The translations under genes were made by a program, and so were the position numbers. From an uncultured Lentisphaeria bacterium (GTDB lineage: Bacteria > Verrucomicrobiota > Lentisphaeria > Victivallales > UBA1829), in the NCBI GenBank assembly GCA_949282305.1, contig CASDPB010000066.1:1-59296 (forward strand): DNA of 59,296 nucleotides. Reading direction: 5' to 3'. Below, one piece after another: positions 52,627 to 59,296 of the stretch. Every line of letters starts with the position of its first letter. Positions within the stretch are counted from its first letter, which is position 1. The notes under the pieces were generated by a model. That model did no database searches, had not been told where the DNA came from, and saw nothing but the letters and a program-made list of their open reading frames with translations.

Positions 52627-53973
52627 ATGAGGATACCGGCGTTTCTGATCGGCGGAGTCAATTCGGGGAGCGGCAAAACCACGCTTTCCCTGGCGCTGAT
52701 GCGTGCGTTTGCGCGGCGCGGCCTACGTGTCGCGTCCTTCAAATGCGGGCCGGATTACATTGATCCTCTTTTTCACCGCCAGGCGACCGGGAGACCTTCG
52801 ATCAACCTGGATACGTTTCTGATGGGGCGCGACGGAGTGAAAGAGGCGTTTTACGGAAACCTTGCCGATGCCGATGTCGCCGTTGTGGAAGGTGTCATGG
52901 GGTTGTTCGACGGGATTCGCCCGGATTCGCTTTCGGGAAGCAGCGCGGAGATTGCCGCGCTGCTGGATATTCCCGTGATTCTTGCCGTGAATGCGCGCGG
53001 GATTTCCGGTTCGATTGCGCCTATTGTCAGGGGATTTTCGGAATGGAGCCCCGATGTGCGGCTCGGCGGAGTCATTGCGACTTTCACCGGTTCTCCGAAT
53101 CATGGTTTTCTCCTGCGCGATGCTCTCCATGCCGCGGATTTGCCGCCGCTCCTCGGCACTCTGCGGCGCAATGGAAAATGGACTTTGCCGGAGCGGCATC
53201 TCGGACTTGCGACGGAACGTGTCGGCGAAGTCTGGCTGGACTCTCTTGCGGAAGCCGCCGAAGATGAGATTGATCTGGATGCGCTTCTTGCCCTTCGGTC
53301 TGCGGAGCGTCCGGATGAGAACGGGGACGGAACGGACGGACATACGGCTGCAAGGCTTGCCGTGGCGAGGGATGAAGCGTTTCATTTCTATTACGAGGAC
53401 AATTTCCGAATTCTGCGGAGTGCCGGAGCGGAGCTGGTTGATTTTTCTCCGCTTCATGACGATTCCCTTCCGGAAAATGTTCATGGCGTCTATCTCGGCG
53501 GCGGATTTCCCGAACTCCATGCCGCGGAGCTCTCCGCAAACCGTTCGATGCTGGATTCGATCCGTGATTTTGCCGCGCGCGGAAAATGGATTTACGGCGA
53601 ATGCGGCGGATTTCTCTATCTCCTGGACGCCCTGACGGATTTCAGGGGGCAGAGGCATACCATGCTCGGTCTGCTTCCGGGAGAGGCGAAAATGAATGAC
53701 CGGCTGAACTCGCTCGGCTACCGGACGCTGAGGTGCGTATCCGACTCGGTGTTCAGGAAGGATACCGTCATGCGCGGACACGAGTTCCATTACTCGAGCG
53801 CTGTCATGGCGGAGGGGACACGGGAGCTTTTTGCCGCGGAGAATACGAAAGGTCTGCCCGTCTTTTCCGCGTCCGGCGCAGTCCGCGGAAGTGTCTGCGG
53901 CAGTTATGTGCACCTGCATTTCGCCTCGAATCCGGAAGCCGTGAAACAGTGGGTGGAGGCAATGACGCGATGA
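52627..53973 (+). CDS. cbiA: Cobyrinic acid a,c-diamide synthase
   Basis: ATP- and glutamine-dependent amidation of the a and c acetates of cobyrinate. The 448-residue protein has a dethiobiotin-synthase-like domain with P-loop GGVNSGSGKTT (9-19), KCGPDYIDPLFHRQATGRP and VVEGVMGLFDG. The glutamine amidotransferase domain has LGGGFPELHAAEL and the nucleophile C326 in YGECGGFLYLL. GGGAGGA precedes the ATG. The 27-base gap before it is the widest inside the coupled operon. The CobB name is used for the same enzyme in other organisms. Confidence 0.94.
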   Translation: MRIPAFLIGGVNSGSGKTTLSLALMRAFARRGLRVASFKCGPDYIDPLFHRQATGRPSINLDTFLMGRDGVKEAFYGNLADADVAVVEGVMGLFDGIRPDSLSGSSAEIAALLDIPVILAVNARGISGSIAPIVRGFSEWSPDVRLGGVIATFTGSPNHGFLLRDALHAADLPPLLGTLRRNGKWTLPERHLGLATERVGEVWLDSLAEAAEDEIDLDALLALRSAERPDENGDGTDGHTAARLAVARDEAFHFYYEDNFRILRSAGAELVDFSPLHDDSLPENVHGVYLGGGFPELHAAELSANRSMLDSIRDFAARGKWIYGECGGFLYLLDALTDFRGQRHTMLGLLPGEAKMNDRLNSLGYRTLRCVSDSVFRKDTVMRGHEFHYSSAVMAEGTRELFAAENTKGLPVFSASGAVRGSVCGSYVHLHFASNPEAVKQWVEAMTR

Positions 53974-54947
53974 TTTTTCTTTTGATGGCTTTCCTGACTG
54001 CTTTTCTGCTGGATTTTCTGTTCGGAGACCCGCATTCCGCATTGCATCCCGTCGCATTGGCGGGAAGGCTGGCCTCCTCGGTTGAAAAAGTCTGCCGGAA
54101 GCTGCCGGGCGGCGGCATTTTCGCCGGTATGGCGGGATGGTTTCTGATGACCGGCGTATGCAGTCTGGCGGCTTACGGGGTGACATGGGGCGGCTGCCGG
54201 CTGAATGTCTGGTTCGGAACAGTCCTTGCCGGTGCGTGGCTGTATGTCTGCATCGCCCTGCGGAGCCTGATCGACCATGCGGAAGCGATCCGGCGTCCTT
54301 TGAAAAACGGGAATCTGAGGGCGGCGCGGGAGGCGCTCGGCATGATCGTGAGCCGCGATACGGAGTCGCTGGACGAAAGCAATATCATCCGCGGAGCGGT
54401 GGAATCTCTCAGCGAAAATGTGATTGATGCGGTGAACAGCGCGCTTTTCTGGGCAGTGCTCGGGTATCTGGCGGGCGGTTTGCCGGGGCTTGCCGCGGGA
54501 GCGGTTTTCCTGCGGATTGTGAATACGCTGGACGCCTGCTGGGGATACCGGAACGTGCAATATGAAAAGTTCGGAAAGTTTGCGGCGCGGGCGGACGATT
54601 TCGCGCATTGGGTTCCCGCGCGCATGACAATGGCAGCGATCGCATTTGCAAGTCTGTTTTTCGGCGGCAATTTGATGCGGACGCTTGAAACGGGGATCCG
54701 GCACCGGAAAGATCATCCGAGCCCGAATTCCTGCTACGGGATGGCGTCGTTTGCCGGAGCATTGGGGATTCGGCTGGGCGGTCCGACGGCATATGACGGC
54801 GTGGTGGAACCTTATCCCTGCTGGGGCGATGGCAGAAGCGGACTGGTCGAAGGAGATCTTGTCCGCGCGGAACGCCTGACCGTTGTCACCGCTCTGGTGT
54901 TTGCAGTCATGATTCTCGGAGGTGCCTGGCTGTGGATCGCGCTCTGA
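53970..54947 (+). CDS. cbiB: Adenosylcobinamide-phosphate synthase
   Basis: A 325-residue membrane protein joining adenosylcobyrate to aminopropanol phosphate, the product of the CobD half of the fusion. Motifs are FLLDFLFGDPHSALHPVALA at the N terminus, SRDTESLDESNIIRGAVES with its conserved acidic residues, and the late HPSPNSCYGMASFAGALGIR. About four to five hydrophobic segments are seen. The ATG overlaps the cbiA stop by 4 bases; the longer frame from 53733 is a shadow of cbiA. Confidence 0.93.
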   Translation: MIFLLMAFLTAFLLDFLFGDPHSALHPVALAGRLASSVEKVCRKLPGGGIFAGMAGWFLMTGVCSLAAYGVTWGGCRLNVWFGTVLAGAWLYVCIALRSLIDHAEAIRRPLKNGNLRAAREALGMIVSRDTESLDESNIIRGAVESLSENVIDAVNSALFWAVLGYLAGGLPGLAAGAVFLRIVNTLDACWGYRNVQYEKFGKFAARADDFAHWVPARMTMAAIAFASLFFGGNLMRTLETGIRHRKDHPSPNSCYGMASFAGALGIRLGGPTAYDGVVEPYPCWGDGRSGLVEGDLVRAERLTVVTALVFAVMILGGAWLWIAL

Positions 54948-55522
54948 AAAAACTGCTTCTGATCCGTCACGGAGAACTGCCGCCGAGATACCGGGGGCGT
55001 TATGTGGGCGCAAGCGATGTCCGGCTGAGCGCACAGGGAACACGTGACTGCCGGAAACTGGCGGAACGTTTTGCCGTATGGAATCCCGGAAAGATTTTCG
55101 TGAGCCCGCTGCGGCGCGCCCGCGAAAGCGCCGCGGCAATCTGCCCGGAGCGGAGGGATCTGATTTTCGACCGGCGGATTCGCGAAGTCGATTTCGGAGA
55201 CTGGGAGAATCTGACGTTCGATGAGATTCAGAAAACCGCCCCGCCGGAACTGCTGGATCTCTGGTTCCGGCATCCGGAGATGATGCGTTTCCCGAACGGT
55301 GCGTCTGTTGCGGATCATTTTGCCGCAGTGGACGAGTTCATGGCGGAGATTCTTGCCTTGCCGGAGCCGGTCGTTGCCGTAATCACCCATGGCGGCGTGC
55401 TGATGCGGATGATTTCGCAGGCAATGAAAATTCCCCCGGAACGGCAGTTCGAGGTTCTGCCGCCGAGGGCGTCGATGACAATATTGAACTTTCATGAGGA
55501 AGTTTTTGTAAATGGAGAATAA
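54932..55522 (+). CDS. cobC: Alpha-ribazole phosphatase-like histidine phosphatase
   Basis: A 196-residue histidine phosphatase predicted to act on the ribazole phosphate made by CobT or on adenosylcobalamin 5'-phosphate. The catalytic LLLIRHGELP is near the N terminus, SPLRRARESA follows, and the second histidine is in VVAVITHGGVLMRMI. The start is a GTG at 54932 with GGAGG upstream, inside the end of cbiB (16-base overlap). The operon position supports the CobC assignment over other phosphoglycerate-mutase-type enzymes. Confidence 0.88.
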   Translation: MDRALKKLLLIRHGELPPRYRGRYVGASDVRLSAQGTRDCRKLAERFAVWNPGKIFVSPLRRARESAAAICPERRDLIFDRRIREVDFGDWENLTFDEIQKTAPPELLDLWFRHPEMMRFPNGASVADHFAAVDEFMAEILALPEPVVAVITHGGVLMRMISQAMKIPPERQFEVLPPRASMTILNFHEEVFVNGE

Positions 55523-56048
55523 AATTGTATTGGTGACAGGCGGCGCGCGAAGCGGGAAAAGCGCTTTTGCCGAACGCCTGGTGCGCGAAAACAGCAGCCG
55601 GCATGTTTATATCGCAACGTGTCCCGTGCTGGATGATGAAATGCGGGAGCGTGTGAGGAATCATCAGGAGAGAAGGCGCGGTTGTCAGTGGATCACGATT
55701 GAGGAACAGCTTGATCTTTCCGGCGCCCTGGAGCGGGCGCGGGAGGAAAAAGCGGACGGCGTTCTGATCGACTGTCTGACACTCTGGATCAACAATCTGA
55801 TGTATCATCTTCCGGAGTTCGGCGAGGAGGAGATGAAAAAGAAAACGGCGGACCTGCTCGGTGCGCTGGAGGAATACCCGGGACTGGTTGTTCCGGTATT
55901 GAACGAGGTCGGCCTCGGGATTGTCCCGGGGACGCCGGAAGGACGTGTTTTCCGGGATTGTTCGGGGCGCTGCGGACAGATGTGCGCAGCTGCTGCGGAT
56001 GAAGTCTGGATGTGTGTATGCGGAATACCGCTGAAAATCAAGGGGTGA
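55512..56048 (+). CDS. cobU: Adenosylcobinamide kinase/adenosylcobinamide-phosphate guanylyltransferase
   Basis: A 178-residue bifunctional enzyme making AdoCbi-GDP. P-loop TGGARSGKS at 9-17, then YIATCPVLDDEMRERVRNHQ with the guanylylated histidine expected at H51, and LIDCLTLWINNLMYH. The end LNEVGLGIVPGTPEGRVFRD is also typical. The start codon lies inside cobC (11-base overlap). Confidence 0.94.
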   Translation: MENKIVLVTGGARSGKSAFAERLVRENSSRHVYIATCPVLDDEMRERVRNHQERRRGCQWITIEEQLDLSGALERAREEKADGVLIDCLTLWINNLMYHLPEFGEEEMKKKTADLLGALEEYPGLVVPVLNEVGLGIVPGTPEGRVFRDCSGRCGQMCAAAADEVWMCVCGIPLKIKG

Positions 56049-56051
56049 AAA

Positions 56052-57119
56052 ATGTCTTTGCTGAAAGATACTGTCGCAAAAATCGAAAAACAGGATGTGG
56101 ACTGCCGCGAACGGGCGAAGGAACATATCCTCAACCTGACCATGCCGCCATGGGCGCTGGGGCGTCTGCTGGATCTCGCCGTGGATCTTGCGGGAATGAC
56201 ACGTTCCATGACGCTTCCCGTCGCAAGGAAAAATGTTGTCCTGATGGCAGGCGACCATGGAATCGTGAAACAGGGTGTCTGCCCGAATCCGCAGTCCGTC
56301 ACAACGCAGATGATCTATAATTTCGTGAACCGGGGCGCGGGCATCAATGTGCTTGCGGAGAATGCGGGAGCGAAGATTACGGTTGTGGACATGGGGGTGG
56401 CTGCCGATCTTTCGCCGCTGGTGCAGTCGGGTGCGGTGCTTAACCGCAAAATCAGGATGGGCACTTCAGATTTCACGGAAGGTCCCGCCATGACGCGGGA
56501 GGAGGCTGTGCGTTCGATTGAAGCCGGAATTGAGATTGTGCAGGCGCTTGCCGCCGATACCGATGTGTTCGGAACGGGCGAGATGGGGATCGGCAACACG
56601 TCTCCGAGTTCCGCGATTACGGCGGTGCTGTCCGGCATGGATGTAACTCCTCTGGTCGGACGCGGCGCGGGGCTGGACCCGTCGCGGCTCTCTCACAAGG
56701 TGGCGATGATCCGCCGGGGAATCGAGGTGAATCAGCCGGATCGCGACGATCCGCTGGATGTTCTTGCCAAGGTCGGCGGACTTGAAATCGGCGGTATCGC
56801 CGGAGTGATTCTCGGCGCGGCGTCTCTGCGGCGCCCGGTGGTGGTGGACGGCTTCATTTCGAGTGCCGGAGCATTGATCGCGGCGGCGATTGAACCGGAT
56901 TCCCGCGACTACATGATCCTTGCGCACGGAAGCGCCGAACCCGGACACGCCGTAATGGCGAAACTGCTCGACAAGAAGCCTCTGCTTGATCTCTCCATGA
57001 GGCTGGGGGAGGGGACGGGCGCGGCGCTCGCCATGAATCTGCTTGATGCCGCATCCGCAATTATGAACCGCATGGCGACATTCGAGTCGGCAAATGTCAC
57101 CTCCGGGGGAACCCGATGA
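56052..57119 (+). CDS. cobT: Nicotinate-nucleotide-dimethylbenzimidazole phosphoribosyltransferase
   Basis: Activates the lower-ligand base to its alpha-ribotide. The 355-residue protein matches the family length (356 in Salmonella). Motifs are LMAGDHGIVKQGVCPNPQSV, FGTGEMGIGNTSPSSAI, GRGAGLDPSRLSHKV and the catalytic glutamate E320 in RLGEGTGAALAMNLLDAA. The lower-ligand base may be dimethylbenzimidazole or another base; no synthesis genes are present. It starts 3 bases after cobU and overlaps cobS by 4. Confidence 0.95.
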   Translation: MSLLKDTVAKIEKQDVDCRERAKEHILNLTMPPWALGRLLDLAVDLAGMTRSMTLPVARKNVVLMAGDHGIVKQGVCPNPQSVTTQMIYNFVNRGAGINVLAENAGAKITVVDMGVAADLSPLVQSGAVLNRKIRMGTSDFTEGPAMTREEAVRSIEAGIEIVQALAADTDVFGTGEMGIGNTSPSSAITAVLSGMDVTPLVGRGAGLDPSRLSHKVAMIRRGIEVNQPDRDDPLDVLAKVGGLEIGGIAGVILGAASLRRPVVVDGFISSAGALIAAAIEPDSRDYMILAHGSAEPGHAVMAKLLDKKPLLDLSMRLGEGTGAALAMNLLDAASAIMNRMATFESANVTSGGTR

Positions 57120-57838
57120 GGCCGTTTCTTGCCGCATTGTCGATGCTGAGCTGTATTCCGCTGGGGCGTTTCTGCCCTACGGAGAAGGATGTCATGCGTT
57201 CGATTCATTTCTTCCCCGCGGCGGGAATGCTTTTCGGCGCGATGTTTTACGCCCTTGCGTGGCTGTTTGCGAATTACCTCCCTCATCCTGCTGCCGCAAT
57301 GCTGCTTACGCTTCTTCCGGAGTTCCTGACGAAAGGGTTTCATCTGGACGGTCTTGCGGATACCGCGGACGGTTTCATGAGCAGCCGTCCGAAGGAACGC
57401 AAGCTGGAGATTATGCGGGACAGCCGGATCGGCACGATGGGGGTGTTTGCGATCGTCGCCCTGCTCGGCATGAAGTTCGCCCTGTTCGATTCCATGACGG
57501 ACAGGATGGTGCCCGCCGCCGCCCTGATGATGCTGAACGGGCGTTGTGCAATGGTATTGTATATCGGCATGAGCAGATATGCGCGCCGGGAGGGGCTGGG
57601 AGCGTTGTTTTTCCATACGAAACCGTGGTTCGGCATCTTGTTTGCCTATTGTGCCATGCTTGCCTGCGGCTGGTTCCTCGCCGGAATGAAAGGGCTGACG
57701 GCGGCAATCATGGTGACGGTGTTCGCGTTCGTCTGGAGTCATGTCACGCGCCGTGTGATCGGCGGCGCGACCGGCGACACCATCGGCGCGAATGAAGAGC
57801 TGAGCGAGCTTCTTACACTGTTTCTACTGCTCTTCTGA
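57116..57838 (+). CDS. cobS: Adenosylcobinamide-GDP ribazoletransferase (cobalamin synthase)
   Basis: The last step: joins AdoCbi-GDP and alpha-ribazole (phosphate) in the membrane. The 240-residue protein has several hydrophobic helices, the acidic motif HLDGLADTADGFMSSRPKER and the conserved MRDSRIGTMGVFAIVALLGM, and the end VIGGATGDTIGANEELSELL. It is the last gene of the operon. Its final 15 bases overlap the 3' end of the AI-2E permease gene on the other strand, and no terminator hairpin is visible between them. Confidence 0.94.
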   Translation: MRPFLAALSMLSCIPLGRFCPTEKDVMRSIHFFPAAGMLFGAMFYALAWLFANYLPHPAAAMLLTLLPEFLTKGFHLDGLADTADGFMSSRPKERKLEIMRDSRIGTMGVFAIVALLGMKFALFDSMTDRMVPAAALMMLNGRCAMVLYIGMSRYARREGLGALFFHTKPWFGILFAYCAMLACGWFLAGMKGLTAAIMVTVFAFVWSHVTRRVIGGATGDTIGANEELSELLTLFLLLF

Positions 57839-59272
57839 TTGTTTCCCGGGGCTCCAGACATTGTAGATTTTGGGGATGAGATACTTGATTACAGCAGCCG
57901 CGGGAACGGCGAAGATCATGCCGGTGATTCCGGCAAACAATCCGCCGAGCAGAACCACGATGATCGTTTCGACGGTGGTCAGCCCGATGGCGCCGCCGAC
58001 CAGAGAGGGATACAGAATCAGCTGTTCCAGCAGACCGTTGATAATCAGGTAGGTGATGGATATTCCGATCAGGGCAGTTGCGAGATGTGCGTCCATGAAC
58101 GCAATGCACATCAGAGCTGTCAATACGAAACTGGCGACGGGACCGATGAAGGGAAGAAGAATCGTCAGTCCCGCCACAATCCCGAGGGGAATGGCGTAGG
58201 GAACGGAAAAGATCGAAAACGCCGTGATGTAGAGCAGGGATTCCAGAAAGATGATGGAAATGTAACCGCGCGTCCAGCTGTCGAACATGTTGCAGATCCG
58301 GTTGATGATGTTTGCCGCTTCCTTCCTGCTGCCTTCGGAAGTCTTCGGAAGCCAGCGGGAATCAAAAATGCTTTTGACGCACCAGTCGCCGATGCTTTCC
58401 CCGCTCGCGTTGGCGGAAGCTCTGAACGAATTGGAGAAGAGCGCCATTTTCTGGATGAAATAAAGGAAGAAGAAGATGCAGAGAAGCAGATCGAATACAA
58501 ATGTGCCGAGTGTTGTCACAATTCCGACCAGAGTGGAGACAATGCCTCTGCCTTTGGTGAAGGCGACGCTGGCAATGTCCTTGCTGTTTTCCTGAATATA
58601 GGCGCGGATTTCCGGGCGGATCCATTCGATGAACTCTTTGATGGAACGGATTTCAGGTTCCTTGTTCTCGTCCGTTTTTCTGGTTTTTTCCGTAAGTTCC
58701 GCCATTTCGATGTTTTCCGGCGTCTTTTCTTCCGGCACGAACCAGGTGGAGACGGTTTTCTCCAGATGCCCGAGGACGGGACTTGAATTTGCCCAGCGGT
58801 TGATGGAGCGCCCCATGTTGATTGCCGTCGGAATCAGGATGGATACCGTCAGCACCAGGATCAGCAGGGCGCCAGCAATCACAGTCACCAGTGTCGCGAC
58901 GGATGATTTCATGACCAGCACCCTGCGTTCCGCCAGTTTCTTTTCCTGAGGCGTCAGCTCCTTTTCCGGCGAAAAGATCCTGCCGAGCTTCTGAAATGGA
59001 TAATAGAAGAAAGAGAAGAACTTTGAGATTGCAATGACGGGTTTCGTATTGAAGAAATGCCGTTCAAAATATTTTTCCAGCGGCAGAAAGAAATAAGCGA
59101 GGATAATTCCGAAAATCAGGGATTTCAGAAAGGTCGCGGCAAGAATGAACACGAGAATGACGACAAGCGCGACGGCAAGTCCGGCGCCGGAATTCAGCAC
59201 TTTTGCCGCTGTGGCGCGGCGCGCCGTCTCCTGCGCGATCAGATCCTGAATGCGGCGCGGGTAAATCTCCAT
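57824..59272 (-). CDS. AI-2E family transporter (PerM-like)
   Basis: A 482-residue membrane protein. N-terminal helices (about 30-70 and 120-155) flank a loop, then a soluble amphipathic stretch (about 165-250), and a C-terminal bundle of helices with LGIVAGLTILLPFIGPVASF and GLFAGITGMIFAVPAAAVIK, the family's most conserved parts. The family exports autoinducer-like or other small molecules, or works as an Na+/H+ antiporter in some members; the substrate here is unknown. It is larger than usual because of the charged region at about 95-115 and the E/K-rich stretch at 175-210. GGAG lies before the ATG, so the gene is complete in the window. Confidence 0.88.
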   Translation of the reverse strand: MEIYPRRIQDLIAQETARRATAAKVLNSGAGLAVALVVILVFILAATFLKSLIFGIILAYFFLPLEKYFERHFFNTKPVIAISKFFSFFYYPFQKLGRIFSPEKELTPQEKKLAERRVLVMKSSVATLVTVIAGALLILVLTVSILIPTAINMGRSINRWANSSPVLGHLEKTVSTWFVPEEKTPENIEMAELTEKTRKTDENKEPEIRSIKEFIEWIRPEIRAYIQENSKDIASVAFTKGRGIVSTLVGIVTTLGTFVFDLLLCIFFFLYFIQKMALFSNSFRASANASGESIGDWCVKSIFDSRWLPKTSEGSRKEAANIINRICNMFDSWTRGYISIIFLESLLYITAFSIFSVPYAIPLGIVAGLTILLPFIGPVASFVLTALMCIAFMDAHLATALIGISITYLIINGLLEQLILYPSLVGGAIGLTTVETIIVVLLGGLFAGITGMIFAVPAAAVIKYLIPKIYNVWSPGKQSEEQ

Positions 59273-59296
59273 GGCTCCGGCTAGTTCCGTGAAGAT

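Noticed and set aside
53733-53969. N-terminal extension of CbiB by 79 residues
   Set aside because: It lies within cbiA in another frame, has Arg/Gly-rich nonsense composition, and the ATG at 53970 gives the exact family start.
52723-54186. 487-residue minus-strand open frame
   Set aside because: Antisense to cbiA and cbiB; no protein-like features.

Overview
The window looks like chromosomal DNA from a Gram-negative bacterium of the Verrucomicrobiota/Lentisphaerota group, most like a Victivallis-type gut or host-associated glycan degrader. This is inference from content: two pseudopilin-type proteins with a pilin-like N-terminal helix but no secretion genes nearby, a long sodium:solute symporter, a two-CBM32 glycoside hydrolase, amino-sugar genes, several AraC/LacI regulators, and moderately GC-rich DNA. 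No phage, plasmid or CRISPR locus is visible.

Layout. 1-1.8 kb: a decayed patch with two copies of an IS3-family transposase remnant around an AT-rich hypothetical gene and a truncated fragment. 1.9-10.2 kb: threonine degradation (tdh-kbl) with a divergent XRE-cupin regulator, a multi-TM channel-like protein, a PIN-PhoH protein and an RNB exoribonuclease. 10.4-21.1 kb: housekeeping genes (isopropylmalate dehydrogenase-like, lipoate ligase-like, RNase III, an amidohydrolase, a methyltransferase, nagA, a GT-C-like membrane protein, mtnP), a secreted unknown and an AraC regulator. 21.2-26 kb: tRNA-Gly(CCC), a 56-residue ferredoxin, an S24-like repressor, an SLC12-like transporter and a lytic transglycosylase. 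26-31.3 kb: a nagB-like/amidohydrolase/Gfo-Idh operon with a divergent AraC regulator, then a phosphohexomutase. 31.5-40.7 kb: a putative sugar-use locus with symporter, LacI regulator, pseudopilin, GH50-like enzyme and iron alcohol dehydrogenase. The symporter and lacI promoters carry similar inverted repeats next to near-consensus -35/-10 boxes.

40.7-57.8 kb: a 17-kb cobalamin operon behind one cobalamin riboswitch. Its order is pseudopilin, btuF, btuC, btuD, cobD-cobQ fusion, cobO, cbiC, cbiD, cbiET, cbiFG, cbiA, cbiB, cobC, cobU, cobT, cobS. Nearly all genes overlap or touch, which suggests translational coupling. The operon covers uptake, much of the corrin ring pathway, amidation, adenosylation and the nucleotide loop. 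It lacks recognisable cbiL, cbiH, cbiJ and a cobalt chelatase. An AI-2E family permease converges on the end of cobS with a 15-base overlap.

The most unusual point is that the first gene under the B12 riboswitch is a pseudopilin, coupled by a 4-base overlap to the B12-binding protein gene, with no TonB-dependent receptor in the operon. Other points worth a second look are the CobD-CobQ fusion, a NagB-like protein with a changed catalytic residue, and many gene-end hairpins without a U-tract.
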